In this document: positions 1 through 7,770 of the stretch, piece by piece
Position numbering within the stretch: position 1 is the stretch's first letter
Layout of the letters: every line of letters starts with the position of its first letter
Source of the DNA: Bacillota bacterium
GTDB taxonomy: Bacteria; Bacillota; Clostridia; Acetivibrionales; JAFADI01
Length of the DNA stretch: 62,441 nt
Assembly: GCA_023424965.1 (NCBI GenBank)
Contig: JAFADI010000123.1
Location: 1 to 62,441 of the forward strand
Direction of reading: 5' to 3'
Made by a program: the position numbers and the translations under genes
The notes under the pieces: model-generated
What the model was told of the DNA's origin: nothing
Seen by the model: only the letters and a program-made list of their open reading frames with translations
Databases searched by the model: none

Positions 1-1028
1 CCGGCGGGTGCAAATAAAAATCCCGCCGCGATTCCCAATGAAATATATACCGGCATGATCCCGTGCTTCAGGCATAAGGTGCTGGAGCCCACCAGCCGGT
101 CATTTCCCGACAGCTTCCTCACCGGGTCTTTCCCCACCCGCTCTACCGTGTCACCCAGCAGCCGGTTTCCAAATCTGTACATCAAGTCTTCCGAGAATTC
201 ATACAATTCCAGCAAGGGAACGCCATGCTCCAGGGACAGGGCTCCCGAAGCCTCCATTAACGCCCTCAGTCCGATGAGCTTTACGGTGGGGTCCTTGCAG
301 GCCTCCCAGATAAAGCCCCGTCCTTGATGGAACCCCAGATAGGAAATAAGTGCATGTGCCATATTGTGCATGTAAAGCTTGCGCTGTATATGGAACGCGA
401 AGGGGGAGAAAGGCTTCATGTTCACTATTTGGGGGATATCCCCCTTGAATGCGTCCCTGTCCACAGGGAGTTCGCAGTATTCCTCAACACGGATGAGGAG
501 AGGATTGTGGCTCTGCATCTCTGGTGTTACCGCCGGTACCATCCTTCCGATGGATGCCTCCACCAGGCCTACGGTTTCATCAAAATATCCCCTTTCCCTC
601 TCTTCCAGTTCCAGTTTGATAAGCCGCTCAAGAAAGCGGTTCGCATCCATCAGGTTTTCACAGATGATGATGTTGAGGGGATGGAAATTACCGCCCGCCC
701 ATCTCTTTTTCAAGCCTGCAGCAATGGTTTTCACGATTCGTGGAAGTACATTCACTCCTACCGCAGTTGCCATAATGTCCGCAGCTGCAATTTCAGCGGC
801 GGCCTTCTCCAGCTCCGCCCCGTTGACGCTCCGTACTCCCTCCACGTATATTTCCGTTTCCGAACTGTCCTTGATGATCCTTATGGGGTACCGTCCGTCA
901 CTGTTGAGCCTGTCGACAATCAGGGGATTGATGTCGAGGAAGACCACCTGGTACCCCGATTGGCTGAAAAGCTGACCGATAAAGCCCCTTCCGATGTTGC
1001 CCGCACCATACATTACCGCCTTTTTCAT
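1..1028 (-). CDS. mtlD: mannitol-1-phosphate 5-dehydrogenase, 3' end cut by window edge
   Basis: NAD-dependent oxidoreductase interconverting mannitol 1-phosphate and fructose 6-phosphate in the cytoplasm. Translating the minus strand from ATG at 1028 gives MKKAVMYGAGNIGRGFIGQL at the N-terminus, the family-specific Rossmann motif GAGNIGRGFIG, followed by a mannitol dehydrogenase C-terminal domain (NMKPFSPFAFHIQRKLYMHN, then MAHALISYLG). About 342 codons are visible; the frame is open to base 1, so the stop lies outside. It starts 15 bp after the epimerase stop, so the two are probably one transcript read away from the GntR regulator. No PTS genes are visible, so the physiological substrate (mannitol or another hexitol phosphate) is inferred from family membership only. 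Confidence 0.85.
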   Translation of the reverse strand, partial: MKKAVMYGAGNIGRGFIGQLFSQSGYQVVFLDINPLIVDRLNSDGRYPIRIIKDSSETEIYVEGVRSVNGAELEKAAAEIAAADIMATAVGVNVLPRIVKTIAAGLKKRWAGGNFHPLNIIICENLMDANRFLERLIKLELEERERGYFDETVGLVEASIGRMVPAVTPEMQSHNPLLIRVEEYCELPVDRDAFKGDIPQIVNMKPFSPFAFHIQRKLYMHNMAHALISYLGFHQGRGFIWEACKDPTVKLIGLRALMEASGALSLEHGVPLLELYEFSEDLMYRFGNRLLGDTVERVGKDPVRKLSGNDRLVGSSTLCLKHGIMPVYISLGIAAGFLFAPA

Positions 1029-1043
1029 CTACTTAGCCTCCCA

Positions 1044-2228
1044 CTATAACCTTCCTGCAAGTTCGCTCAAAGTCAATCCGTCTTCAGGAATGTACTTTCG
1101 CCAGTATTTTACCGATTCCCTGAGCTTGTAAAGGATATCCTCATTGATGTCCGCCGTGCCCGAAAATATCTCCAGCGTGAGATGGATGCTTTCACAAGCC
1201 CTGGGCATCCCCTCTTCTTTTTCACCCTCATAGGAAGCTTTAATTGCCTTTAAGACCCTGTCGCCCGAAATGATTCCCGTCCGGTTGCATTCCGGGATGA
1301 AGGGCTTGTGGGAAGATGAACTGCCGTCCGTCTGCTGCAGGTGTATGATGGGCGAATAGCAGCCCAAAGCCTCCAGCCAGGCATAGGGGTCTCCATCTTC
1401 ATCGGCGGCAAAAAGGTAAGGGTACTTATCCATTTCCTCTTCAATTTGGCCCACAGCCCTGTCGAACTCGGGAGAAGAGGCCCCGGCAGCGTTGTGGAAC
1501 GCCTCATAAGCGCTTTTGGGCCCTAGCCACAAATTATCTATTCTGCCGCCCTTCCCGTATATTTCCAGCAATTCCTTCAGCTTCGTGCCGTCGGGGCGGA
1601 GAAACTTGCGCTGTCCCGATTGGTGCCCTGTGTCGATGGTGATGTAAAAGTCCTTGCCGCATATTTCATAAACCTTTTTCATCAGCTTCCTTGCGCCTGC
1701 GATGGTCCAGGGGATCTGGTGGGGTGTGTACATCTGCTCCACACCCAGGGTTCCCCCATCATAGCCGCCCACGCTGCCTGCAAGGTCCCCCAGCAAGCGG
1801 TATAGCTCCGTCTCCATCGCCGGGTACAAATCCCTGTCCTGCAGCACCTCGTCTGAAAAGGCGTGGCAAAAGAATCCCAGTCCCGCCTCCAGACGGACCG
1901 CCATTTTGGCCATTTCCTTCAGCCAGTTGTTCAGCATGCGTTCCCTGATTCTCGGGTCTGTGTGGGACAGGCCTGTGGTCGCATAGGTCCCATGGCCTGA
2001 GTAAAGGTTGGCAACCTTCACTCCCGTCTTTTGGGAATGCACTTTTATTTCATCGATCCAATTTTTGATATATTCCGGAGTCGTATAAAGAGGATCGCAT
2101 TCATTGTCTGCGCTGGCCTCCACATAGTACAGTCCTGCGTCTTTTATCACCTGCATCCATTCCGAAGGCCTGGTCCACCTTTTTGAAGCAAAGCAGTTGT
2201 CCACCGCCAGAAATATTTTCGGATCCAT
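1044..2228 (-). CDS. sugar phosphate isomerase/epimerase, AP-endonuclease-2-like TIM barrel
   Basis: A 394-residue cytosolic protein of the xylose-isomerase-like TIM-barrel superfamily. Features typical of these metal-dependent epimerases are seen: an acidic patch after strand 1 (VEASADNECDP), a Glu after a central strand (GTLGVEQMYTP), ITIDTGHQSGQ with Asp and His ligands, and HLQQTDG near the C-terminus. The exact sugar is not readable from sequence; tetrulose- and ketose-phosphate 3-epimerases are of this size and fold. It is the first gene of a minus-strand unit followed by mtlD and is divergent from the GntR regulator at 2560, so it probably feeds an alditol or keto-sugar phosphate route with mtlD. 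Confidence 0.75.
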   Translation of the reverse strand: MDPKIFLAVDNCFASKRWTRPSEWMQVIKDAGLYYVEASADNECDPLYTTPEYIKNWIDEIKVHSQKTGVKVANLYSGHGTYATTGLSHTDPRIRERMLNNWLKEMAKMAVRLEAGLGFFCHAFSDEVLQDRDLYPAMETELYRLLGDLAGSVGGYDGGTLGVEQMYTPHQIPWTIAGARKLMKKVYEICGKDFYITIDTGHQSGQRKFLRPDGTKLKELLEIYGKGGRIDNLWLGPKSAYEAFHNAAGASSPEFDRAVGQIEEEMDKYPYLFAADEDGDPYAWLEALGCYSPIIHLQQTDGSSSSHKPFIPECNRTGIISGDRVLKAIKASYEGEKEEGMPRACESIHLTLEIFSGTADINEDILYKLRESVKYWRKYIPEDGLTLSELAGRL

Positions 2229-2428
2229 CTTCTAAGCACCTCTTTCATTATTTTCATTGCAGCCTGCTGAAATAGCGTCGTTTATTCCGGAAAGGCTTCA
2301 AAGCACCCTTCCCTTTTCTCCATATATAATGCCTTTTGCCAAAATATCGACGTAGTATTAATTCAACCTATGCTGCATCCTATCTTCTATATAAAATTAT
2401 ACGACACTTTCCATCATTGCTCAATAAA

Positions 2429-2483
2429 TTTATATCAAATATTTTTTATTTTTTTGATATAAATATTATATTTTATATCAAAA
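2429..2483. promoter_or_regulatory. three alternating copies of TTTATATCAAA (candidate operator)
   Basis: The AT-rich region between the divergent epimerase and GntR genes (gap 2229-2559) holds TTTATATCAAA at 2429-2439, its inverse TTTTGATATAAA at 2452-2463, and TTTATATCAAAA at 2472-2483. The last two form a perfect 12-bp inverted repeat with an 8-bp spacer. Three alternating copies suggest a regulator-binding or strong structural site controlling the divergent genes. The binding protein is not known; the adjacent GntR regulator is the obvious candidate. Confidence 0.5.
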
Positions 2484-2533
2484 TCCAAAAACGTTTTTCC
2501 ACTATATGGTATATTGACTCCATACCGGTAGTG

Positions 2534-2541
2534 TGGTACCA
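2534..2541. promoter_or_regulatory. small palindrome just upstream of gntR start
   Basis: TGGTACCA is self-complementary and extends imperfectly to GTGTGGTACCATAC at 2531-2544. It lies about 19 bp before the ATG at 2560, so a bound repressor would block the transcript or its ribosome binding site. It could be an autoregulatory GntR operator, but the size is too small to be certain. Confidence 0.3.
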
Positions 2542-2559
2542 TACCAATGAGGGATGCCC

Positions 2560-3591
2560 ATGGCAAATGAATTGATGTATTTAACGTTGAAAAATGACAT
2601 TATGCGGAAGATATACGAAGGCCAGCACAAAGACGGCGAAGCCATACCTTCGGAAAGAATTCTGGCCTATGACTATAAAATGAGCCGTGATACGGTGCGC
2701 AAGGCCCTTGATTTGCTGGAAAAGGACGGGATTATCCACCGCAAGCTGGGGAAAGGAACCGTTGTTTCCCTGAGCAAGCAAAGCCATAATGGCAGCCTTG
2801 ACATCATTGCATTTGTGGCTCCTTCCCAGCGCAGGTTTTTTTCCACTTTTATCGGCTATTTTCAAAAGATCGCGGATAAACACAATTCTCTCGTTGTATT
2901 TATTCAGCAGTCGGAGCAGGAATCGATAAAAGACACTTTATTCAGGCTGCTGTTAAACAACATCCACAACGTAGTTATATGGCTTGACTATGAAACCATC
3001 AACAGCCAATACATCCAACGCCTGCGGGGGCTTGGCATGAATATTGTGTTCTTTGACATCACCGTAAATTCTCCCTATGCCGACTGTGTCTGCCTGGACA
3101 ACCGGGACGCCATCTCTTCTTTGTACGGGTATGTGGCGGGAGAGAAAAGAAACGGAATTGCCTATATCACCAGGGAAAATACCAACCCCTCCAGCTATCA
3201 GGAGCGGGAACAGGAATTTCAGAGGCTGTCGCCGGCAAGCATTGTCTGGTGCTTCCCCTGGGACTTTAAGGATTATCTCGCCAACCGGACGGATAAATTC
3301 ACCTTTGAGTACTTTTACAGGACCCACCGGCCCAGAAGTGTGATCTGCAGCGACGGGGAACTGGGAATTGCATTAAAAAAATCACTGGTGCAGAACAATA
3401 TCAACGATATCCTGCTGGTAAGCCTGGACGATTTTCCGGAGTGTGAGGAGCTTGGGATAACGGTGTATAAGCAGCCCTACGACCTCTTTGCCGAAAAAAT
3501 CTTTCACTGCCTGCAGGAGCAGAATTTCAACCACCTCCACTGGAAGGCGGCGGTGTACCGGGTAAAAGGCGAGCTCATCATCCGTACGTAA
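2560..3591 (+). CDS. GntR-family transcriptional regulator with LacI-like sensor domain
   Basis: A 343-residue repressor of the AraR type. Residues 1-75 form the winged helix-turn-helix (IPSERILAYDYKMSRDTVRK, then LEKDGIIHRKLGKGT), and residues 85-340 resemble a periplasmic-binding-protein fold used for sugar sensing (IAFVAPSQRRFFSTFIGYFQ; VICSDGELGIALKKSLVQNN; ILLVSLDDFPECEELGITVY). The start at 2560 is preferred to 2554 because TGAGGG at 2548-2553 is 6 bp before it but abuts the upstream ATG. It is divergent from the epimerase-mtlD unit, which it probably controls in response to a sugar or sugar phosphate. Confidence 0.85.
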   Translation: MANELMYLTLKNDIMRKIYEGQHKDGEAIPSERILAYDYKMSRDTVRKALDLLEKDGIIHRKLGKGTVVSLSKQSHNGSLDIIAFVAPSQRRFFSTFIGYFQKIADKHNSLVVFIQQSEQESIKDTLFRLLLNNIHNVVIWLDYETINSQYIQRLRGLGMNIVFFDITVNSPYADCVCLDNRDAISSLYGYVAGEKRNGIAYITRENTNPSSYQEREQEFQRLSPASIVWCFPWDFKDYLANRTDKFTFEYFYRTHRPRSVICSDGELGIALKKSLVQNNINDILLVSLDDFPECEELGITVYKQPYDLFAEKIFHCLQEQNFNHLHWKAAVYRVKGELIIRT

Positions 3592-3595
3592 ATAA

Positions 3596-3865
3596 CGGGT
3601 TGTGCCAGTAAAGCCCAAGCACAAACTTCAAAGCAGTGCCGGCACACAAAGACGTCACTTGAAATTGCGGCGTTTCGGTAGAACATTTTTTGCCGTCGCA
3701 CCGCACTCCACCTCCTATGTCGGCGGATGCTTAAATTTACCTCGTGTAAATTTAACGGCAAAACACGCCCTACCTCACCGGCAATTTCAGTAACCTCTTT
3801 GAATTGTGCCATCTCCTTGCTTTGAAGTTGTGCTTCCCTGGGCACTTATCTACTGTCACGACGCG
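3596..3865. repeat. compact palindromic repeat with ~40 bp imperfect terminal inverted repeats (MITE-like)
   Basis: This 270-bp stretch fills the gap between two convergent regulator genes. Its left end (3596-3635) and the reverse complement of its right end (3819-3865) match: CGGGTTGTGCCAGTA versus CGCGTCGTGACAGTA, then GCACAAACTTCAAAGCA versus GCACAACTTCAAAGCA. Similarity continues inward (GAAATTGC blocks and TTTTGCCGT on both arms), so the element is nearly one long imperfect palindrome. A short perfect hairpin AAATTTAC-loop-GTAAATTT lies near 3732-3753. No transposase is encoded. It could be a miniature element, a structured RNA, or a bidirectional terminator region. Confidence 0.55.
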
Positions 3866-3870
3866 TTAAG

Positions 3871-4758
3871 TTAAATTTTGAGCTTTTCCGCATCTGCGGA
3901 CAGCTTGGTTTTGGAATATAGATCGGCGGCTTTGTTGGACATCTTCACGCAGCAGCAGGAATACAAAATATCGATGATGGCGATTTGCCCGATGATCAGA
4001 GGCATGTCCATATCCAGAAAAAGACTGGCATTTCTCGGCGTGGTATATAAATTGGAATTTGAGACTTTTGTCAGGGGAGATATGGCAAAATCGCTCAGGC
4101 TTATGACATGTACGTTATTTTTGCTGGCCATGCGGGCGCATTCCACGATTTCCGCCGTCCGTCCCGAGGAGGAAATGGCAAACAGCACGTCCTTCTCCGT
4201 AAGAATGGACACCTTCATTTTATATAGGGTTGAGTCCGCTTCGTAGTAAGAGGGTATTCCAATCCGGAAAAACTTCGAATACGCATACCGGGCACTGATG
4301 CCGGAGGCTCCCGCGCCGATGAAGCACACGCTTTCGGCCTTCAGGATCTTGTCCACCGCGGCATCGATGGCCGGATAATCAAGGATCGTCATACTTTCAT
4401 CCAGAATCCTTTTCGATAGCCCGTACACTTTTTCACAGACACTTTCCGTGGAAGCATTTGGATCAATGGTAAAGGGCTCGCTCAGTTCCTCAAACCCCTT
4501 ATTCGCCGCTGCGTCATTTAAAAGGTTCCCCTTGAATTCCTTAAAACCGGAAAACCCCACCTTTTTGCAAAACCTGGAGATGGTTGCATAGCTGGAATTG
4601 GAGTCCTTTGCCAGTTCCTCAATGGTCAGGCCAACGGTTTTCTCTACGTTCTGGAGTATATAATCCGCCAGCCGTTTGTCCGCAGCCTTCAGGGAATCGT
4701 ACACTCCCTGAATCCTCAGTATGCAGCTTCCCTTAAATGTTCTTTTGGTATTTGCCAT
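3871..4758 (-). CDS. RpiR/MurR-family regulator with SIS domain
   Basis: A 295-residue regulator. Residues 1-80 are the RpiR helix-turn-helix (LTIEELAKDSNSSYATISRF, then CKKVGFSGFKEFK) and residues 125-270 are a sugar isomerase (SIS) domain that binds phosphosugars (VCFIGAGASGISARYAYSKF; FAISSSGRTAEIVECARMAS). ATG at 4758 is chosen over the GTG at 4767 because AAAAGG lies 8 bp before it. Members of this family repress or activate sugar-phosphate genes. The target is unclear: the gene is convergent with gntR and is followed upstream by an unrelated glycosyltransferase. Confidence 0.85.
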   Translation of the reverse strand: MANTKRTFKGSCILRIQGVYDSLKAADKRLADYILQNVEKTVGLTIEELAKDSNSSYATISRFCKKVGFSGFKEFKGNLLNDAAANKGFEELSEPFTIDPNASTESVCEKVYGLSKRILDESMTILDYPAIDAAVDKILKAESVCFIGAGASGISARYAYSKFFRIGIPSYYEADSTLYKMKVSILTEKDVLFAISSSGRTAEIVECARMASKNNVHVISLSDFAISPLTKVSNSNLYTTPRNASLFLDMDMPLIIGQIAIIDILYSCCCVKMSNKAADLYSKTKLSADAEKLKI

Positions 4759-4832
4759 AGAATTCACCTTTTATATCATCCGCTTCTCTGGTAATAACTA
4801 GATAATAACAAACCTGCAAGGCAAATTCAAGA

Positions 4833-4850
4833 GTCCCCGGCTTAGGGGAC
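4833..4850. terminator. hairpin downstream of the GT2-TPR gene
   Basis: GTCCCC and GGGGAC are separated by a 6-bp loop (GGCTTA), forming a perfect 6-bp GC-rich stem 15 bp after the glycosyltransferase stop on the minus strand. It is followed on that strand by TCTTGAATTT, which is only moderately T-rich. The core resembles the GGGGAC ends of the REP repeats found elsewhere in the window. Confidence 0.45.
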
Positions 4851-4864
4851 AATAAGAGTTCCTC

Positions 4865-6661
4865 CTAATACCCTTTCAGCTTGATCTTTAGAAGCATTGC
4901 GGCCCCCTCGGTATCCATCAGGTCAAAATCCCTTATGGAATGCAGGAATTCCTTATAGGCCAGCCCGTAGTATTTTTCCTGGTAGTACAGCTTGGCAAGC
5001 CTTAAGAGCACGGTTTTATCGTTGATGGAATTAAACATCCCCAGTGCCCTTTCAAACAGCTCGACCTCCCGCATCTTCAAAAGAATGGTCACCAGGTCCA
5101 TAATCGCAATGAGATAGATGGAAGATTCCTTTTCATCGTCGCTCAACAGCGGTACATCTCCTGTCTGCACAAGCTTTACAAACTCACGGTACACGATTGC
5201 CAGACCGTCGGTGGGACTGAGCCTTTCGTCCGCTAGCAGTTCAAGGGCCTTTTCAAAGTCTTTCTCCGTCACCCTGCAAAGGGCCTGGGTGCAAAGGGCT
5301 CTCGAAAGGTATTCCGGAGATGCTTTGACTGCCTCCATGATCCTATAGGCCTCTCCGTACTTTCTGAGATAAAGCTTGCACAATCCTTTTGCGTACCTGG
5401 AGAAAGGCGAGGGCTTACGCCTTCTGTCATGTTTTTTGATATATTCCAGGGCCAGGTCGAAGTATTTCTCCTCCATGAGTATATTGAACACACTGGATTC
5501 AAAGTCTTCAACCTTGTATTTTCTCAAGCCCTCAATGGCGTCTGCCAGCTCCTTCCGGGCTGTATTGCCCTTGCAGTACACCCTGAGGAGCCCATTCAGG
5601 GCCGGCTTATAGTCCTTTTTATGCTGCAGGGCCCTGGCAAAACACTCCTCAGCCCGTGGATAGTCCTGAAGCTCGCAATAGATCTCCCCCATGAAAAAAT
5701 AAGGTTTGAAGGTGCCTGCCCCCATGACGACGCTGTGGATGGTCGGGGCCTCCCCCATTTCAATGCATTTCTGAAAATGCGAAAGGGCAAGGGTATACCT
5801 GCCCGTAGAATTGTAGATGATGCCCTTCATCAACTCCATATCGGTAAATTCCGGATAATATACCAGGGCTTCATTGGCCAGTTTGAGCGCATCCTCCATT
5901 CTTCCAAGCCCTATGTAGCAGTCCATCATCCGGATAAAAAGCCTTGAGGAAAAACCCTCCTCCAGTTTGAAGTTCCTGTAGGCCTTTTCATAATAGTCCA
6001 GGGCCCTTACATTGTCACCTACGGCATTATATTCATTGGCCAGGTTGAAATTAATAAAGGCGTTTTCAGGATTTTCTTCAATCTGCTTTTTAATAAGGCC
6101 GATGTTTCTCTCCCGCTTATTTTTGCCCACCACATTTTTGTTGAGATAGCCGTAATGGTATACCTTGATGTTGGCATTCAGCAGCCTGGCATCAGGATTC
6201 TTTGCATAGATGTTGGAGCATATCTGCTCATGGACCGGCTCGGAATAAAAATATCCTTTTCCATTTCTTAAAAGCCTGAAGGTAAGGCTCATAATGGTGT
6301 CACAGCCCGGGGCGTCTCCCAGGTAGTTGATGGTTTCGCAAAAATACCCGTCGGCATCGCTGCGCTTTATTATATCGAGTAAAACCTTCCGGCTTTGCGC
6401 TTCCAGTTCGTCATCCCCGTCCAGTATGAGTATCCAGTCGCCGGTGGCACGCTCCAGGCCGTAATTTCTGGCGTCGCTGAAGCTGCCGTTCCATGGAAAG
6501 CTGTACACAGTGGCCCCATAGCTTTCTGCAATCTCTACCGTTGCGTCCGTTGAGCCGGTATCGACGATAATCATCTCGTCCACAACACCCCTGACACTTT
6601 CCAGGCATCTCGGCAGATTTTCTTCTTCATTCTTTACGATCATACACAGGCTTAATGTCAT
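4865..6661 (-). CDS. family 2 glycosyltransferase with C-terminal TPR repeats
   Basis: A 598-residue cytoplasmic protein. Residues 1-220 are a GT-A family 2 domain: LSLCMIVKNEEENLPRCLES at the start, IIVDTGSTDAT for nucleotide-sugar binding, and DGDDEL as the DxD-type metal site. Residues 230-600 are tetratricopeptide-like helical repeats (FNLANEYNAVGDNVRALDYY; YFMGEIYCELQDYPRAEECF). This SunS-like GT2-TPR layout is common in Clostridia and often modifies proteins. It lies directly downstream of a repetitive surface-protein gene and next to an amino-sugar operon, so it probably glycosylates those proteins. The acceptor and the sugar are inference. ATG at 6661 has GAGGGG about 9 bp upstream. 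Confidence 0.85.
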   Translation of the reverse strand: MTLSLCMIVKNEEENLPRCLESVRGVVDEMIIVDTGSTDATVEIAESYGATVYSFPWNGSFSDARNYGLERATGDWILILDGDDELEAQSRKVLLDIIKRSDADGYFCETINYLGDAPGCDTIMSLTFRLLRNGKGYFYSEPVHEQICSNIYAKNPDARLLNANIKVYHYGYLNKNVVGKNKRERNIGLIKKQIEENPENAFINFNLANEYNAVGDNVRALDYYEKAYRNFKLEEGFSSRLFIRMMDCYIGLGRMEDALKLANEALVYYPEFTDMELMKGIIYNSTGRYTLALSHFQKCIEMGEAPTIHSVVMGAGTFKPYFFMGEIYCELQDYPRAEECFARALQHKKDYKPALNGLLRVYCKGNTARKELADAIEGLRKYKVEDFESSVFNILMEEKYFDLALEYIKKHDRRRKPSPFSRYAKGLCKLYLRKYGEAYRIMEAVKASPEYLSRALCTQALCRVTEKDFEKALELLADERLSPTDGLAIVYREFVKLVQTGDVPLLSDDEKESSIYLIAIMDLVTILLKMREVELFERALGMFNSINDKTVLLRLAKLYYQEKYYGLAYKEFLHSIRDFDLMDTEGAAMLLKIKLKGY

Positions 6662-6741
6662 ATATGCACACCCCTCCCTATACTATATGCTTTATAAAAT
6701 AATTTGCAGCATGTACCCGCAGCCCGAACCCCTTTATAGAG

Positions 6742-6775
6742 CGGGAGCCGCAGGATATAGGCCCCGCAGCTCCCG
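6742..6775 (-). terminator. stem-loop downstream of the DUF6385 gene
   Basis: CGGGAGC (6742-6748) pairs with GCTCCCG (6769-6775), and the stem extends inward with wobble pairs to about 13 bp. It lies between the repetitive protein gene and the glycosyltransferase gene on the minus strand and lacks a clear T-run, so it may be a weak terminator or an mRNA-stabilizing hairpin rather than a full stop. Confidence 0.45.
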
Positions 6776-6805
6776 TAACGACAGAAATGCCTTGATGCTG
6801 TTCCT

Positions 6806-7600
6806 TTATGCACTTTGACCGATAAAGGCTATTTGAACCTGGGCCGTATTGGTAACATCGGTGTTTACGATCTGCAGTCTGGCATGTTTCATGACTTTGC
6901 CGCTGGTGATGATGGTACTGTTGGTATTTACAAATCCCGTAATCGTCGCATCCGACACAAAGTAGGCTGTGTCGTCGGTTGGCGAAAGCTGAAGGATTAC
7001 ATTGACAGTGACGTCAGGCTGCGTGCTGTTGTTTCTCACATAGTACGAATACTCCTTGATGGTCGACAGGTCTTGAATTGTGACGGACAATGTGGTGTTG
7101 GGAGTTACCAGTACATCCTGGTAGGAAACCTCCGTCAGGATCGGATAAACCTGGGCGCTGACCGTTCCGGTTACCGACACCTGACCTGTTACCGTTACGG
7201 TATTGGCTACGGATACTTCTCCCGTCACCGATACCTGACCTGTTACTGTTACCGTATTGGCTACGGATACCTCTCCTGTAACGGATACCTGTCCTGTTAC
7301 TGTTACGGTATTGGCCACGGATACCTCTCCAGTTACCGATACCTGTCCTGTTACTGTTACGGTATTGGCCACAGATACTTCTCCCGTTACCGATACCTGC
7401 CCTGTTACCGTTACCGTATTCGCTACGGATACTTCTCCCGTCACTGTTACCGTATTGGCTATGGATACCTGGCCGGTAACCGTGGCCTGGATAAACCCGT
7501 TGCTATCTACTGTAACCTCCCTTACCGTACTGCCATTCAATCCAAAAATCTGCGTTTTTAATTCGGCTGGGTTATAGTTGAATACTACATTATTAGGCAT
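6806..7600 (-). CDS. repetitive surface protein with C-terminal DUF6385-type domain
   Basis: A 264-residue protein in three parts: an N-terminal 40 residues (MPNNVVFNYNPAELKTQIFG), a central array of an 18-residue unit SVTGEVSVANTVTVTGQV (four full copies plus flanking partial copies, about residues 42-150), and a C-terminal domain of about 110 residues (YSYYVRNNSTQPDVTVNVIL, then QLSPTDDTAYFVSD) that resembles DUF6385. There is no signal peptide. The Thr/Val/Ser-rich beta-forming array is a plausible glycosylation target. ATG at 7600 has a strong AAGGGGGTGA site and is preferred to a GTG at 7609. A sigma-K-like promoter lies upstream. Function is unknown; a spore-surface or coat role is inferred from promoter and neighbours. 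Confidence 0.75.
   Translation of the reverse strand: MPNNVVFNYNPAELKTQIFGLNGSTVREVTVDSNGFIQATVTGQVSIANTVTVTGEVSVANTVTVTGQVSVTGEVSVANTVTVTGQVSVTGEVSVANTVTVTGQVSVTGEVSVANTVTVTGQVSVTGEVSVANTVTVTGQVSVTGTVSAQVYPILTEVSYQDVLVTPNTTLSVTIQDLSTIKEYSYYVRNNSTQPDVTVNVILQLSPTDDTAYFVSDATITGFVNTNSTIITSGKVMKHARLQIVNTDVTNTAQVQIAFIGQSA
7150..7490 (-). repeat. in-frame 54-bp tandem repeat array
   Basis: A 54-bp unit encoding SVTGEVSVANTVTVTGQV is repeated about four to six times inside the DUF6385-type gene. Copies differ mostly at synonymous positions (ACC/ACT, GTT/GTA, GGC/GGA), showing selection on the protein repeat rather than recent DNA duplication. Confidence 0.85.
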
Positions 7601-7626
7601 ATGAATCACCCCCTTCGTCTCATTAG

Positions 7627-7653
7627 TATATTATGTAAATCAGCTAGAAATGT
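7627..7653 (-). promoter_or_regulatory. sigma-K-like promoter for the DUF6385 gene
   Basis: On the minus strand, AC is followed by 16 bp and then CATAATATA, matching the known late mother-cell sigma-K pattern AC-N16-CATANNNTA completely. It ends 27 bp upstream of the chosen ATG. The match is to a short consensus, so transcription mapping would be needed to prove it. Confidence 0.55.
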
Positions 7654-7703
7654 TTCTTTTTGATTCTCTGAACGCTGCTTAAATAAATAACTGCATCCGG
7701 TTT

Positions 7704-7731
7704 ACAAAAAAATGCCTCCCCGCATATATTA
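7704..7731 (+). promoter_or_regulatory. sigma-K-like promoter for the amino-sugar operon
   Basis: AC at 7704 is followed by 17 bp and CATATATTA at 7723-7731, again a full match to CATANNNTA at an accepted spacing. It lies 40 bp before the GTG start at 7771 and is divergent from the equivalent promoter at 7627-7653. Confidence 0.55.
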
Positions 7732-7770
7732 ATCTTGTAGTAATTTGTTAATTCAGCAGGAGGTGCAGCA

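Noticed and set aside
3504..3845. 113-codon open frame on the minus strand
   Set aside because: It overlaps the end of gntR and spans the palindromic repeat; codon content and lack of a binding site argue against a gene.
6681..6689. CATATAGTA upstream of the GT2-TPR gene as a sigma-K -10
   Set aside because: It would place the transcription start inside the ribosome binding site and no AC lies 16-17 bp upstream.
7150..7490. Repeat array as a CRISPR
   Set aside because: The repeats are contiguous 54-bp coding units in frame, with no unique spacers or cas genes.
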